DNA of 43,741 bases from Pseudescherichia sp032055545. Its GTDB lineage: Bacteria; Pseudomonadota; Gammaproteobacteria; Enterobacterales; Enterobacteriaceae. The notes under the pieces were generated by a model, which saw nothing but the letters and a program-made list of their open reading frames with translations, had not been told where the DNA came from and made no database searches. A program made the position numbers and the translations under genes. How positions within the stretch are numbered: position 1 is the first letter of the stretch; every line of letters starts with the position of its first letter. The stretch lies in assembly GCA_032055545.1 (NCBI GenBank), contig DAMBQR010000039.1:1-43741 (forward strand). Direction: 5' to 3'. Below, in pieces: positions 25,283 through 33,201 of this stretch.

Positions 25283-26349
25283 AGCGAGCCACCCGCCTGT
25301 ACGGCAGCGTTAAGCGGTGGAAGCACTCTCCGGGCGGCAGCAATCACCTCCTCCGCTGGGATCACAGAGAGGTAGCGCCGGTTGCGATCGAGCTGGTCAC
25401 GCGTCGGCATCGGCTGGTAGCTTCCGGCCCAGAGCACAACGGCATCATCTGACCACGGACGCCAGGCAATATGATCGGTTGCGCCAAACAGGGCAATAAT
25501 TTTGGTTTTTACCGCTGCGGCAATATGCATCGGTGCAGAATCGACGCCGATAAACAGCGCAGCGTGATCGATCAGCGCGGCCAGCTCCGGAAAACGCGTT
25601 TTTCCCGCCAGCGCGGTAATCGGTCGCGTTGCGCAGGCGCCGGCAATCTCTTCCACGCAGCTCAGGTCGTCCGCGCCAGGTCCGGAGGTGAGCACCACTT
25701 CATAGCCCTGATGATGCAGGGCATCAATGACCTGCGAGAATTTGCTGTTATCCCAGCACTTAAAGGCCTGACGCGCCGTGGGCTGGATCACGACATAATG
25801 CTCCCCTACCCCGGCGGCAGTCAGCTGCTCACGCATCGTCTGCCAGCTCTGTGCGGTATAGCTCATGGTCAGATCGCGGCAATCATCGGAGATCCCCAGC
25901 GGACGCAGCGCCGACAGGTTGCGCTCAACAATATGATCGCCAACGACAGGAGCGTGATGGGTAAAGCTGTTGCGCCAGAAGGCCGCCTGACGGTGAGGAA
26001 AATCCTGCGAAATCTTGACCCGGGCGGGCAGACAGCGCACCAGCGCGGCAACCATCCACTGGTCTGTGAGATTGACGATGAGATCGTAACGGTTAGCGCG
26101 CAGCTGCTTAAGCACATCCACGAAGTTGGCGATTTTCTCCCCGACTTTGGCTTTTTTGTTTTTGAGGCCGTAGAGCGCGTTAATCTCTGCGTTTTCAGAC
26201 AGGATAGGGATCGTATCCTGATAGAGCAGCACGTCGATTTTCGCATCAGGGTAGCGGCGCTTCAGGGTGCTTACGACGGGGGTCGTGAGCAGCATATCCC
26301 CATGAAACCGCATTTTTATCAGCAGAACTCTTTGAAATGGCTTTTCCAC
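25279..26349 (-). CDS. waaQ: LPS heptosyltransferase III WaaQ
   Basis: 356 aa, GT9 family, first gene of the leftward core operon. It adds heptose III as a side branch on heptose II. MEKPFQRVLLIKMRFHGDML at the N-terminus is characteristic. IQPTARQAFKCWDNSKFSQV and LFIGVDSAPMHIAAAVKTKI form the donor-binding half, and LDRNRRYLSVIPAEEVIAA closes it. The 5' leader carries a JUMPstart/ops element at 26396-26432, so transcription through the operon should depend on RfaH. Confidence 0.96.
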   Translation of the reverse strand: MEKPFQRVLLIKMRFHGDMLLTTPVVSTLKRRYPDAKIDVLLYQDTIPILSENAEINALYGLKNKKAKVGEKIANFVDVLKQLRANRYDLIVNLTDQWMVAALVRCLPARVKISQDFPHRQAAFWRNSFTHHAPVVGDHIVERNLSALRPLGISDDCRDLTMSYTAQSWQTMREQLTAAGVGEHYVVIQPTARQAFKCWDNSKFSQVIDALHHQGYEVVLTSGPGADDLSCVEEIAGACATRPITALAGKTRFPELAALIDHAALFIGVDSAPMHIAAAVKTKIIALFGATDHIAWRPWSDDAVVLWAGSYQPMPTRDQLDRNRRYLSVIPAEEVIAAARRVLPPLNAAVQAGGSL

Positions 26350-26395
26350 AAGCGGCTCTTATCCGTTGATGATGACCAGTATAGACAACAATAAG

Positions 26396-26432
26396 CACGC
26401 TACCGCCCAGGCTTAACCGCTGCCTGTGCACC
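26396..26432 (-). promoter_or_regulatory. JUMPstart element with ops site (RfaH recruitment) upstream of waaQ
   Basis: On the minus strand GGCGGTAGCGTG (26396-26407) matches the ops consensus exactly in its GGCGGTAG core. It is preceded by GCAGCGGTTAAGCC, like the rest of the JUMPstart sequence of enterobacterial surface-polysaccharide operons. It lies 47 bases before the waaQ ATG. RfaH binds RNA polymerase paused at ops and suppresses termination over long operons. A TACACT at 26457-26462 is a possible -10 box for this transcript. The rest of the 320-base waaQ-waaA gap should also hold the rightward waaA promoter, which I could not place. Confidence 0.88.
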
Positions 26433-26669
26433 GTAACGCGCCCATTTTTGCGCGCTAGTGTAGCATTTTTTGCTGTCTAAGCCGACACGAATGTTTTTTC
26501 AGCAACTCGCTGATTTCAACTAACTTTATAAAATTACTAAGAAAAAGCACGCGTTTTAGGATTCATCGCCTGCGGGAGAGGGGATTTGCAGCCAATTCGG
26601 CAAAAGTAATGGCATTGATGCAGCTAAATACATAGAATCCCCAGCACATCCATCAGCCAGTTGCGTACT

Positions 26670-27947
26670 ATGCTTCAATTGCTTTACACCACACTTTTCT
26701 ACCTGATTCAGCCATTTATCTGGCTGCGTCTTTGGGTGCGTGGTCGCAAAGCACCGGCCTACCGCAAACGCTGGGGCGAGCGTTACGGCTTTTATAAGAA
26801 AGCGCTTAAGCCCGGCGGCATCCTGATGCACTCCGTTTCTGTGGGCGAAACTCTGGCAGCAATCCCGCTGGTTCGCGCCCTGCGCCATCGCTATCCCGAT
26901 CTACCGATTACCGTCACCACCATGACTCCGACCGGTTCGGAGCGCGTGCTCTCCGCTTTTGGCAATGACGTTCAGCACGTCTACCTGCCCTACGATCTGC
27001 CGGACGCGCTCAATCGTTTTTTAAACGCCGTCGATCCGAAGCTGGTGCTGGTGATGGAGACCGAACTGTGGCCGAACCTGATTGCTGCTCTGCACAAGCG
27101 CCAGATACCGCTGGTGATCGCTAACGCCCGCCTCTCTGCTCGCTCCGCTAAAGGCTATGCAAAGCTGGGCGACTTTATTCGCACCCTGCTGCGCCGCATC
27201 ACGCTGATCGCCGCTCAGAACGAAGAGGATGGCGAGCGCTTTATTGCCCTTGGCGCGAAGCGTAACCAGCTTACCGTCACCGGCAGCCTGAAATTTGATA
27301 TCTCGGTTACGCCCCAGCTCGCTTCCCGGGCAGTGACACTGCGCCGCCAGTGGGCTCCGCACCGTCCGGTCTGGATCGCCACCAGTACCCACGAAGGCGA
27401 AGAGAGTGCGGTTATTGAGGCACACCAGACGCTATTAAGAGAGTTTCCTAACCTGCTGCTGATCCTGGTTCCACGCCATCCGGAACGCTTCCCGGACGCC
27501 ATCAACCTGGTGCGGCAGGCGGGCCTGAGCTATATCACCCGCTCGTCGGGAGAAGTCCCCTCCAGCAGCACCCAGGTGGTGGTGGGCGATACAATGGGCG
27601 AGCTGATGCTGCTCTACGGCATTGCCGATCTCGCTTTTGTTGGCGGTTCACTGGTAGAGCGCGGTGGGCATAACCCGCTGGAGGCCGCCGCACACGCTAT
27701 TCCGGTGCTGATGGGGCCACACACCTTCAACTTTAAAGATATCTGCGCCCGTTTGACCCAGGCCGACGGCCTGATCACCGTGGCGGACGTCGCCTCGCTG
27801 AGCAAAGAGGTTGCCTCCCTGTTGACCGATGAGGACTACCGTAACTTTTACGGTCGTCATGCGGTAGAAGTGCTCTATCAAAACCAGGGCGCACTGCAGC
27901 GTCTGTTACAATTGCTGGAACCCTATCTGCCACCAAAAGCCCATTAA
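26670..27947 (+). CDS. waaA: Kdo transferase WaaA
   Basis: 425 aa from the ATG at 26670 (MLQLLYTTLFYLIQPFIWLR), the E. coli length; a TTG three codons upstream is in frame. It is a GT30 enzyme that adds two Kdo residues from CMP-Kdo to lipid IVA at the inner membrane. An N-terminal membrane anchor (about 1-22) is followed by RKRWGERYGF, HSVSVGETLAAIPLVRAL and the C-terminal GGSLVERGGHNPLEAAA donor-binding block. coaD follows nine bases later, the conserved waaA-coaD pair. Confidence 0.97.
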   Translation: MLQLLYTTLFYLIQPFIWLRLWVRGRKAPAYRKRWGERYGFYKKALKPGGILMHSVSVGETLAAIPLVRALRHRYPDLPITVTTMTPTGSERVLSAFGNDVQHVYLPYDLPDALNRFLNAVDPKLVLVMETELWPNLIAALHKRQIPLVIANARLSARSAKGYAKLGDFIRTLLRRITLIAAQNEEDGERFIALGAKRNQLTVTGSLKFDISVTPQLASRAVTLRRQWAPHRPVWIATSTHEGEESAVIEAHQTLLREFPNLLLILVPRHPERFPDAINLVRQAGLSYITRSSGEVPSSSTQVVVGDTMGELMLLYGIADLAFVGGSLVERGGHNPLEAAAHAIPVLMGPHTFNFKDICARLTQADGLITVADVASLSKEVASLLTDEDYRNFYGRHAVEVLYQNQGALQRLLQLLEPYLPPKAH

Positions 27948-27956
27948 GGTTTTTAT

Positions 27957-28436
27957 ATGCAAAAGCGCGCAATTTACCCTGGCACCTTCGATCCGGTCAC
28001 CAACGGCCATATCAACATCATCACCCGGGCCGCGGGCATGTTCGATCGGGTTATCATGGCGATTGCCGCCAGCCCGAGCAAAAAGCCGCTTTTCTCGCTG
28101 GACGAGCGCGTTGCTCTGGCGCAGGCGGCCACCGCCCATCTTGAAAACGTTGAGGTCATCGGCTTTAGCGATCTGATGGCGAGCTTTGCCCGCGACCAGC
28201 AGGCGACGATCCTGATCCGTGGTCTACGCGCCGTGGCTGATTTTGAGTATGAGACCCAGCTGGCGCATATGAACCGCCATCTGATGCCAGAGCTGGAGAG
28301 CGTCTTCCTGATGCCGGCCAAAGAGTGGTCGTTTATCTCGTCGTCGCTGGTCAAAGAGGTGGCGCGTCATCAGGGTGACGTGGCCGACTTCCTGCCGGCA
28401 AACGTGCACCAGGCACTGTTGCAGAAGCTTAAATAA
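27957..28436 (+). CDS. coaD: Phosphopantetheine adenylyltransferase CoaD
   Basis: 159 aa, the E. coli length. It catalyses the penultimate step of CoA synthesis, ATP plus 4'-phosphopantetheine to dephospho-CoA. The nucleotidyltransferase signature is YPGTFDPVTNGHINI (TxGH, about residues 7-20), followed by IRGLRAVADFEYE and the ISSSxVKE motif near residues 127-135. It is co-transcribed with waaA and followed by a REP-like palindrome. Confidence 0.97.
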   Translation: MQKRAIYPGTFDPVTNGHINIITRAAGMFDRVIMAIAASPSKKPLFSLDERVALAQAATAHLENVEVIGFSDLMASFARDQQATILIRGLRAVADFEYETQLAHMNRHLMPELESVFLMPAKEWSFISSSLVKEVARHQGDVADFLPANVHQALLQKLK

Positions 28437-28439
28437 CGC

Positions 28440-28472
28440 TTTGCCCGGCGGCACTGCGTTTGCCGGGCCTAC
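28440..28472. repeat. REP-like palindrome between coaD and mutM
   Basis: TTTGCCCGGCGGCACTGCG followed by TTTGCCGGGCCTACGG has GCCCGGC/GCCGGGC arms with an ACTGCG centre, matching the REP pattern. It fills the gap between convergent coaD and mutM. Confidence 0.8.
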
Positions 28473-28478
28473 GGTCGG

Positions 28479-29288
28479 TTACTTCTGGCAGTTGCGGCAG
28501 TAGAAGGTCGCGCGCTGGGCGTGCTTGGTCGCAATAATTGGCGTCGCGCAGACGCGGCAGGGTTCGCCTTTGCGCCCGTAAACCTGCAGCTGCTGGGCAA
28601 AATAGCCTGGTTTCCCGTCACTTTGTAGGAAGTCTTTTAACGTTGTCCCGCCCTGCTCTATCGAGCGCAGCAGCACCGCCTTAATCACCTGCACCAGCAG
28701 AGCATACTCTTCCTGAGAGAGCGACGAGGCGAGCCGGTCTGGGTGGATCCCGGCGGCAAACAGCGATTCGCTGGCGTAGATATTGCCCACGCCCACCACC
28801 AGCTTGTTATCCATCAGCCAGGGTTTAATGGCGGTTTTCTTTTTCGCGCACTTCTGCTGCAAATACTCTGCATTGAACGCATCGCTCAGCGGCTCCGGCC
28901 CCAGGTGCGCCAGCACGTTGTGCCCTTCCAGCTCTTTGGTCCACAGCCAGGCACCAAAGCGGCGAGGATCGGTGTAGCGCAGCACTTTGCCGTTGCTCAT
29001 CACCAGATCGACATGATCGTGCTTCTCGGCAGGCAGATCGTGGGGGAGGATGCGCAGGCTGCCGGACATGCCGAGGTGGATGATGATCCAGCCGTCGGGC
29101 AGCTCCAGCAGCAGGTATTTTGCCCGCCGTTGCACGCTGAGCACCGGCTTATCGCTCAGGCGGTGGATCTCGTCGGAAACGGGCCAGCGCAGGCGGCCAT
29201 TGCGTACCACCGCGTGCAGGATAGTTTGACCCACCAGATGCGGCTCTATACCGCGACGGCTGGTTTCTACCTCAGGTAATTCAGGCAT
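28479..29288 (-). CDS. mutM: Formamidopyrimidine-DNA glycosylase MutM (Fpg)
   Basis: 269 aa from the ATG at 29288 (MPELPEVETSRRGIEPHLVG), the family length; an upstream in-frame start lacks support because Pro2 must become the N-terminal nucleophile. It removes 8-oxoguanine and formamidopyrimidines and nicks the abasic site. Pro2 and Glu3 are catalytic, and the helix-two-turn-helix contains MDNKLVVGVGNIYASE. The zinc finger CRVC...CRNC is at the C-terminus. It lies downstream of rpmB-rpmG, separated by a terminator-like stem. Confidence 0.97.
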   Translation of the reverse strand: MPELPEVETSRRGIEPHLVGQTILHAVVRNGRLRWPVSDEIHRLSDKPVLSVQRRAKYLLLELPDGWIIIHLGMSGSLRILPHDLPAEKHDHVDLVMSNGKVLRYTDPRRFGAWLWTKELEGHNVLAHLGPEPLSDAFNAEYLQQKCAKKKTAIKPWLMDNKLVVGVGNIYASESLFAAGIHPDRLASSLSQEEYALLVQVIKAVLLRSIEQGGTTLKDFLQSDGKPGYFAQQLQVYGRKGEPCRVCATPIIATKHAQRATFYCRNCQK

Positions 29289-29316
29289 GTTTCCTCCGTT
29301 AAGATACACAGAATGC

Positions 29317-29345
29317 AAAAAACCCGGCCGGAGCCGGGTTTCTGT
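29317..29345 (-). terminator. Terminator downstream of rpmG
   Basis: On the minus strand AACCCGGCTC and GGCCGGGTT form a GC-rich stem followed by TTTTTGC. It lies 17 bases after the rpmG stop and before mutM, so it probably attenuates read-through from the highly expressed ribosomal genes into mutM. Confidence 0.85.
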
Positions 29346-29361
29346 ACAAGAAAACTAAAAC

Positions 29362-29529
29362 TTATTTAATTTTAGCTTCTTTGTAGAGAACGTGCTGACG
29401 GACAACTGGATCGAACTTTTTCAGTTCCAGTTTTTCCGGCTTAGTACGTTTGTTCTTCGTAGTGGTATAGAAGTGACCAGTACCAGCAGAAGAAACCAGC
29501 TTGATTTTCTCACGAATACCTTTAGCCAT
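29362..29529 (-). CDS. rpmG: 50S ribosomal protein L33
   Basis: 55 aa, starting MAKGIREKIKLVSSAGTG and ending in KEAKIK, essentially identical to E. coli L33. Small, basic and rich in Lys; the enterobacterial form lacks the zinc-binding cysteines of the other L33 type. It follows rpmB by 22 bases in the classic rpmB-rpmG pair. Confidence 0.98.
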   Translation of the reverse strand: MAKGIREKIKLVSSAGTGHFYTTTKNKRTKPEKLELKKFDPVVRQHVLYKEAKIK

Positions 29530-29551
29530 GATTTATTTCCTCTTTAAGTAC

Positions 29552-29788
29552 TTAGTACTTTTCGCCACGGGCACGCAGTTCGGACAGAACTGTATCGATG
29601 CCTTTCTTATCGATTACACGCATACCTTTAGCAGATACGCGCAGGGTGACAAAACGCTTCTCGCTCTCAACCCAGAAACGGTGAGAGTGCAGGTTCGGCA
29701 GGAAACGGCGTTTAGTCGCGTTCAGTGCGTGGGAACGGTTGTTACCGGTCACCGGACGCTTGCCAGTAACTTGGCAGACTCGGGACAT
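29552..29788 (-). CDS. rpmB: 50S ribosomal protein L28
   Basis: 78 aa, MSRVCQVTGKRPVTGNNRSH at the N-terminus and SELRARGEKY at the end, near-identical to E. coli L28. It is a basic protein of the large subunit near the E site. It is the first gene of rpmB-rpmG-mutM, with a strong promoter about 150 bases upstream. Confidence 0.98.
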   Translation of the reverse strand: MSRVCQVTGKRPVTGNNRSHALNATKRRFLPNLHSHRFWVESEKRFVTLRVSAKGMRVIDKKGIDTVLSELRARGEKY

Positions 29789-29934
29789 GTCTATTCTCCA
29801 AAAATCAAATTAGCTCGAGCTTCGTATGGGGTATCGGCGCCTCGTCAGGCTTTACAGCCCGGTCATCGCATAGTTCTATTGAACTCTCGATTGCCAGGCC
29901 CAAATGCCAAACCCGAGATTCTCAAAGGTGGCGT

Positions 29935-29963
29935 AGTATACGCTGTGTCGGCTGTGTGCTCAA
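29935..29963 (-). promoter_or_regulatory. Sigma-70 promoter of rpmB-rpmG
   Basis: On the minus strand TTGAGC (29958-29963) and TATACT (29935-29940) are separated by exactly 17 bases, a near-consensus promoter. Transcription would start near 29928, leaving a leader of about 140 bases before rpmB. Confidence 0.8.
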
Positions 29964-30005
29964 GTCCCGAACAGACAAAGATCCCGCTGGATCGCGCGGG
30001 GTGGT

Positions 30006-30701
30006 TTAAATCCAACCACGTTCGGCAAATGAAACCCACTCTCCCCGGCCTACAACGAGGTGGTCTAATACACGGATATCCATGAATTCACAACATTTTA
30101 CCACACGTTCGGTGATTTGTTTATCAGCAAAACTGGGTTCTGCATAACCCGAAGGATGATTATGGGCAAGGATCACGGCGGCAGCGCCGATCGCGATGGC
30201 TTCACGCACAATTTCCCGTGGGTGGACCTCAACGTGGCTTAACGTGCCGGAAAAGAGGCGGCTGTGCCTGAGCATCCGGTTCTGGTTGTTGAGATAGATG
30301 ACCAGAAAGATCTCACGCGGCTCGTCGGCAAGCTGGCTTTGCAGAAACGCTCTGGTGGCCTGCGGGCTGTCCAGGGTCAGCGCCTCCTGAATGCTGGAGG
30401 CATGATAGCGACGCGCCAGCTCGGCAATGCCTTTGAGCTGGGCAAACTTCGCCACGCCGATGCCCGACACCTCGGCAAACTGTTGCGCATCCGCAGAGAG
30501 CAGATCGTAAAGCGAACCGAAATGCGCGACGAGATATTCGGCAAACGCCATCACGCTGCGCTCCGGCGTACCGGTGCGCAGAAACAGCGCCAGCAGCTCG
30601 ATGTCGGTGAGAGATGCAATCCCCTGCCGCAGCATCTTCTCACGGGGCATCTTTTCACGCGGCACGTTCTCATATGACGTCAGCGATCTCGCCGTTTTCA
30701 T
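30006..30701 (-). CDS. radC: RadC family JAB1/MPN domain protein (YicR)
   Basis: 231 aa from the ATG at 30701, which follows a strong GGGAGGAG ribosome site; the frame is open much further upstream but that part overlaps the coaBC promoter region. The N-terminal half carries a helix-hairpin-helix (SGIGVAKFAQLKGIAELARR) and the C-terminal half the JAMM metalloprotease-like motif HNHPSGYAEPSFADKQ. Despite its name the E. coli protein is not a confirmed repair factor; its biochemical role is unknown. Near residue 20 PREKM appears twice in tandem, a small duplication. It is divergent from coaBC. Confidence 0.93.
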   Translation of the reverse strand: MKTARSLTSYENVPREKMPREKMLRQGIASLTDIELLALFLRTGTPERSVMAFAEYLVAHFGSLYDLLSADAQQFAEVSGIGVAKFAQLKGIAELARRYHASSIQEALTLDSPQATRAFLQSQLADEPREIFLVIYLNNQNRMLRHSRLFSGTLSHVEVHPREIVREAIAIGAAAVILAHNHPSGYAEPSFADKQITERVVKCCEFMDIRVLDHLVVGRGEWVSFAERGWI

Positions 30702-30870
30702 CACGCTCCTCCCTGGGAAAAGCCTATTTTGCCACGGCGCGACGGGTGGCTCGACCTGCGGCTTTCGCTTTTGCGTAGCGGCTCGTAAAGGGAGTGGTGT
30801 GCAAAAGCACCTCACTTTACAGAGTGTGATAAAATGCCCATCTTCTGGTGAAACCCAACAGGAATGAATC

Positions 30871-32085
30871 ATGATGAGCCTGGCCGGTAAAAAAATCGTT
30901 CTTGGCGTGAGCGGCGGCATTGCTGCCTATAAAACGCCGGAGCTGGTGCGTCGTCTGCGCGATCGCGGCGCAGAGGTGCGCGTGGCAATGACAGAGGGTG
31001 CCAAAGCCTTTATCACTCCCCTGAGCCTGCAGGCGGTCTCGGGCTATCCGGTTTCCGATAGCCTGCTTGATCCGGCTGCCGAAGCGGCAATGGGGCATAT
31101 CGAGCTGGGCAAGTGGGCTGACCTGGTGATCCTCGCTCCAGCGACTGCCGACCTGATTGCCCGCGTGGCCGCCGGTATGGCTAACGACCTGGTTACGACC
31201 ATCTGCCTGGCCACGCCGTCACCCGTCGCGGTCGTACCGGCGATGAACCAGCAGATGTACCGCAATGCCGCCACACAGCATAACCTTAGCCTGCTGGCCG
31301 CCCGAGGCCTGCTGCAGTGGGGACCGGACAGCGGCAGCCAGGCCTGCGGTGACGTCGGCCCAGGCCGAATGCTCGACCCGTTAGCTATTGTCGATTTGGC
31401 CGCAGCGCATTTTTCGCCTGTCAAAACACTGCAACATCTGAATATCATGATTACCGCTGGCCCGACGCAGGAGCCGCTGGATCCGGTGCGCTACATCACT
31501 AACAAAAGCTCCGGCAAGATGGGCTTCGCCATTGCCGCTGCCGCTGCCCGCCTTGGCGCGAACGTGACGCTGGTGAGCGGCCCGGTTTCGCTGCCGACAC
31601 CGACTGGGGTGACGCGCGTCGATGTCGTGACCGCGCTGGAGATGGACGCCGCCGTACAGGCTCAGGTTCAGTCGCAGCAGATTTTTATCGGCTGTGCTGC
31701 CGTCGCTGACTACCGCGCCGCCGCCGTTGCCGATGAGAAGATCAAAAAGCAAGGCGATGAAATTACAATAAAAATGGTTAAAAACCCGGATATCGTTGCC
31801 GGCGTCGCCGCGCTGAGTTCGAACCGTCCCTACGTAGTAGGGTTTGCCGCCGAAACAAATAATGTGGAAGAATACGCCCGGCAAAAACGTATCCGCAAAA
31901 ACCTTGATCTGATCTGCGCCAACGACGTATCTGGTGAAAATCAAGGGTTTAACAGCGACAGCAACGCACTACACCTTTTCTGGCAGGACGGCGATAAAGT
32001 CTTGCCGCTTGAGCGCAAAGCACTTCTGGGACAACTACTACTGGACGAGATCGTTACCCGCTATGATGAAAAAAATCGACGTTAA
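30871..32085 (+). CDS. coaBC: Bifunctional phosphopantothenoylcysteine decarboxylase/synthetase CoaBC (Dfp)
   Basis: 404 aa (406 in E. coli). The N-terminal FMN domain CoaC (about 1-190) has GVSGGIAAYKTPELVRRLRD, the catalytic His region MGHIELGKWADLVILAPATA and the substrate-clamp Cys in SGSQACGDVGPGRM. The C-terminal CoaB domain has MITAGPTQEPLDPVRYITNK, SSGKMGFA and AAVADYRAA. Together they make 4'-phosphopantetheine from phosphopantothenate and cysteine using CTP. Two ATGs in tandem occur at the start (30871 and 30874). It overlaps dut by 23 bases, as in E. coli. Confidence 0.97.
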   Translation: MMSLAGKKIVLGVSGGIAAYKTPELVRRLRDRGAEVRVAMTEGAKAFITPLSLQAVSGYPVSDSLLDPAAEAAMGHIELGKWADLVILAPATADLIARVAAGMANDLVTTICLATPSPVAVVPAMNQQMYRNAATQHNLSLLAARGLLQWGPDSGSQACGDVGPGRMLDPLAIVDLAAAHFSPVKTLQHLNIMITAGPTQEPLDPVRYITNKSSGKMGFAIAAAAARLGANVTLVSGPVSLPTPTGVTRVDVVTALEMDAAVQAQVQSQQIFIGCAAVADYRAAAVADEKIKKQGDEITIKMVKNPDIVAGVAALSSNRPYVVGFAAETNNVEEYARQKRIRKNLDLICANDVSGENQGFNSDSNALHLFWQDGDKVLPLERKALLGQLLLDEIVTRYDEKNRR

Positions 32086-32521
32086 AATTATGGACCCGCG
32101 CGTTGGCAAAGCGTTTCCGCTGCCAACTTACGCCACCTCCGGCTCTGCCGGTCTTGACCTGCGAGCCTGTCTTGATGACGCCGTAGAGCTGGCGCCGGGC
32201 GCAACGACGCTGCTGCCGACCGGTCTGGCTATTCACATTGCCGATCCGTCGCTGGCCGCGGTGATTTTACCGCGCTCGGGCCTTGGCCATAAGCATGGCG
32301 TGGTATTGGGCAACCTGGTTGGCCTGATTGATTCGGATTACCAGGGGCAGCTGATGGTCTCCGTCTGGAACCGTGGCAAGGAGAGCTTCACGATTGAGCC
32401 GGGCGAACGTATTGCGCAGATGGTATTTGTGCCGGTGGTGCAGGCAGAGTTCAACCTGGTAGAAGAGTTTGACAGCTCTGAACGTGGTGAAGGCGGCTTC
32501 GGCCATTCCGGGCGTCAGTAA
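32063..32521 (+). CDS. dut: Deoxyuridine 5'-triphosphate nucleotidohydrolase Dut
   Basis: 152 aa from the ATG at 32063 (MMKKIDVKIMDPRVGKAFPL), matching E. coli; an in-frame upstream start would lie deep in coaBC. It is a trimeric dUTPase giving dUMP and pyrophosphate. Motifs: SAGLDLRAC, PRSGLGHKHGVVLGNLVG, LIDSDYQGQLMVSVWNRG and the C-terminal arginine-Phe arm RGEGGFGHSG. Its start is inside the end of coaBC; slmA follows after 39 bases. Confidence 0.97.
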   Translation: MMKKIDVKIMDPRVGKAFPLPTYATSGSAGLDLRACLDDAVELAPGATTLLPTGLAIHIADPSLAAVILPRSGLGHKHGVVLGNLVGLIDSDYQGQLMVSVWNRGKESFTIEPGERIAQMVFVPVVQAEFNLVEEFDSSERGEGGFGHSGRQ

Positions 32522-32560
32522 GTCGCCTCGCCCTTATATCATCCAGGATGCGTCTAAAAG

Positions 32561-33157
32561 ATGGCAGAAAAACAAACCGCGAAAAGGAATCGTCGCGAAG
32601 AGATACTTCAGTCTCTGGCACTGATGCTTGAATCCAGCGATGGCAGCCAACGCATAACCACGGCAAAGCTGGCTGCATCGGTGGGTGTCTCCGAAGCGGC
32701 CCTTTATCGGCATTTTCCAAGCAAAACGCGCATGTTTGACAGCTTGATCGAGTTTATCGAAGATAGCCTGACGACGCGTATCAACTTAATCCTAAAAGAT
32801 GAGAAAGATACGCTGGCGCGCCTGCGTCTTATCATTCAGCTGATTTTAGGCTTCGGTGAACGCAACCCTGGACTCACGCGGATCCTCACGGGCCATGCGC
32901 TGATGTTTGAGCAGGATCGCCTCCAGAGCCGTATTAACCAGCTGTTTGAGCGAATTGAGTCGCAGCTGCGGCAGGTTCTGCGCGAGCGTAAAATGCGCGA
33001 GGGCGAAGGCTTTACCGTGGATGAAACGCTGCTGGCGAGCCAGCTGCTGGCCCAGTGTGAAGGCATGCTCTCGCGCTTTGTACGCAGCGAGTTCAAATAC
33101 CGGCCCACGGACGATTTTGACGTCCGCTGGCCGCTGATGGTGGCTCAGCTACATTAA
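32561..33157 (+). CDS. slmA: Nucleoid occlusion factor SlmA
   Basis: 198 aa, the E. coli length. A TetR-family DNA-binding protein that blocks FtsZ ring assembly over the nucleoid when bound to its sites. The helix-turn-helix is in TTAKLAASVGVSEAALYRHF (about residues 31-50), followed by the dimerising helical domain with ERNPGLTRILTGHALMFEQD. It follows dut and converges on pyrE, with a REP-like palindrome between. Confidence 0.97.
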   Translation: MAEKQTAKRNRREEILQSLALMLESSDGSQRITTAKLAASVGVSEAALYRHFPSKTRMFDSLIEFIEDSLTTRINLILKDEKDTLARLRLIIQLILGFGERNPGLTRILTGHALMFEQDRLQSRINQLFERIESQLRQVLRERKMREGEGFTVDETLLASQLLAQCEGMLSRFVRSEFKYRPTDDFDVRWPLMVAQLH

Positions 33158-33159
33158 TG

Positions 33160-33192
33160 CGTAAGCCCGGTCAGCGTTCGCGCCACCGGGCA
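33160..33192. repeat. REP-like palindrome between slmA and pyrE
   Basis: GTAAGCCCGGTCAGCGTTCG followed by CGCCACCGGGC gives GCCCGGT/ACCGGGC arms around an AGCG-type centre, the same class as the other three REP-like units. It lies between two convergent genes. Confidence 0.75.
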
Positions 33193-33201
33193 GCTTCACG
33201 C

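Noticed and set aside
25471..26394. 307-codon open frame on the plus strand
   Set aside because: Antisense to waaQ, which has clear motifs and fits the operon; the overlapping frame is a shadow.
30702..30920. Upstream extension of radC by 73 codons
   Set aside because: It would run across the divergent coaBC start, and the ATG at 30701 has a strong ribosome site and matches family length.
942..33192. The four REP-like palindromes considered as a CRISPR or IS remnant
   Set aside because: They are single, widely spaced, intergenic and differ in sequence; no spacers, cas genes or transposase are present.
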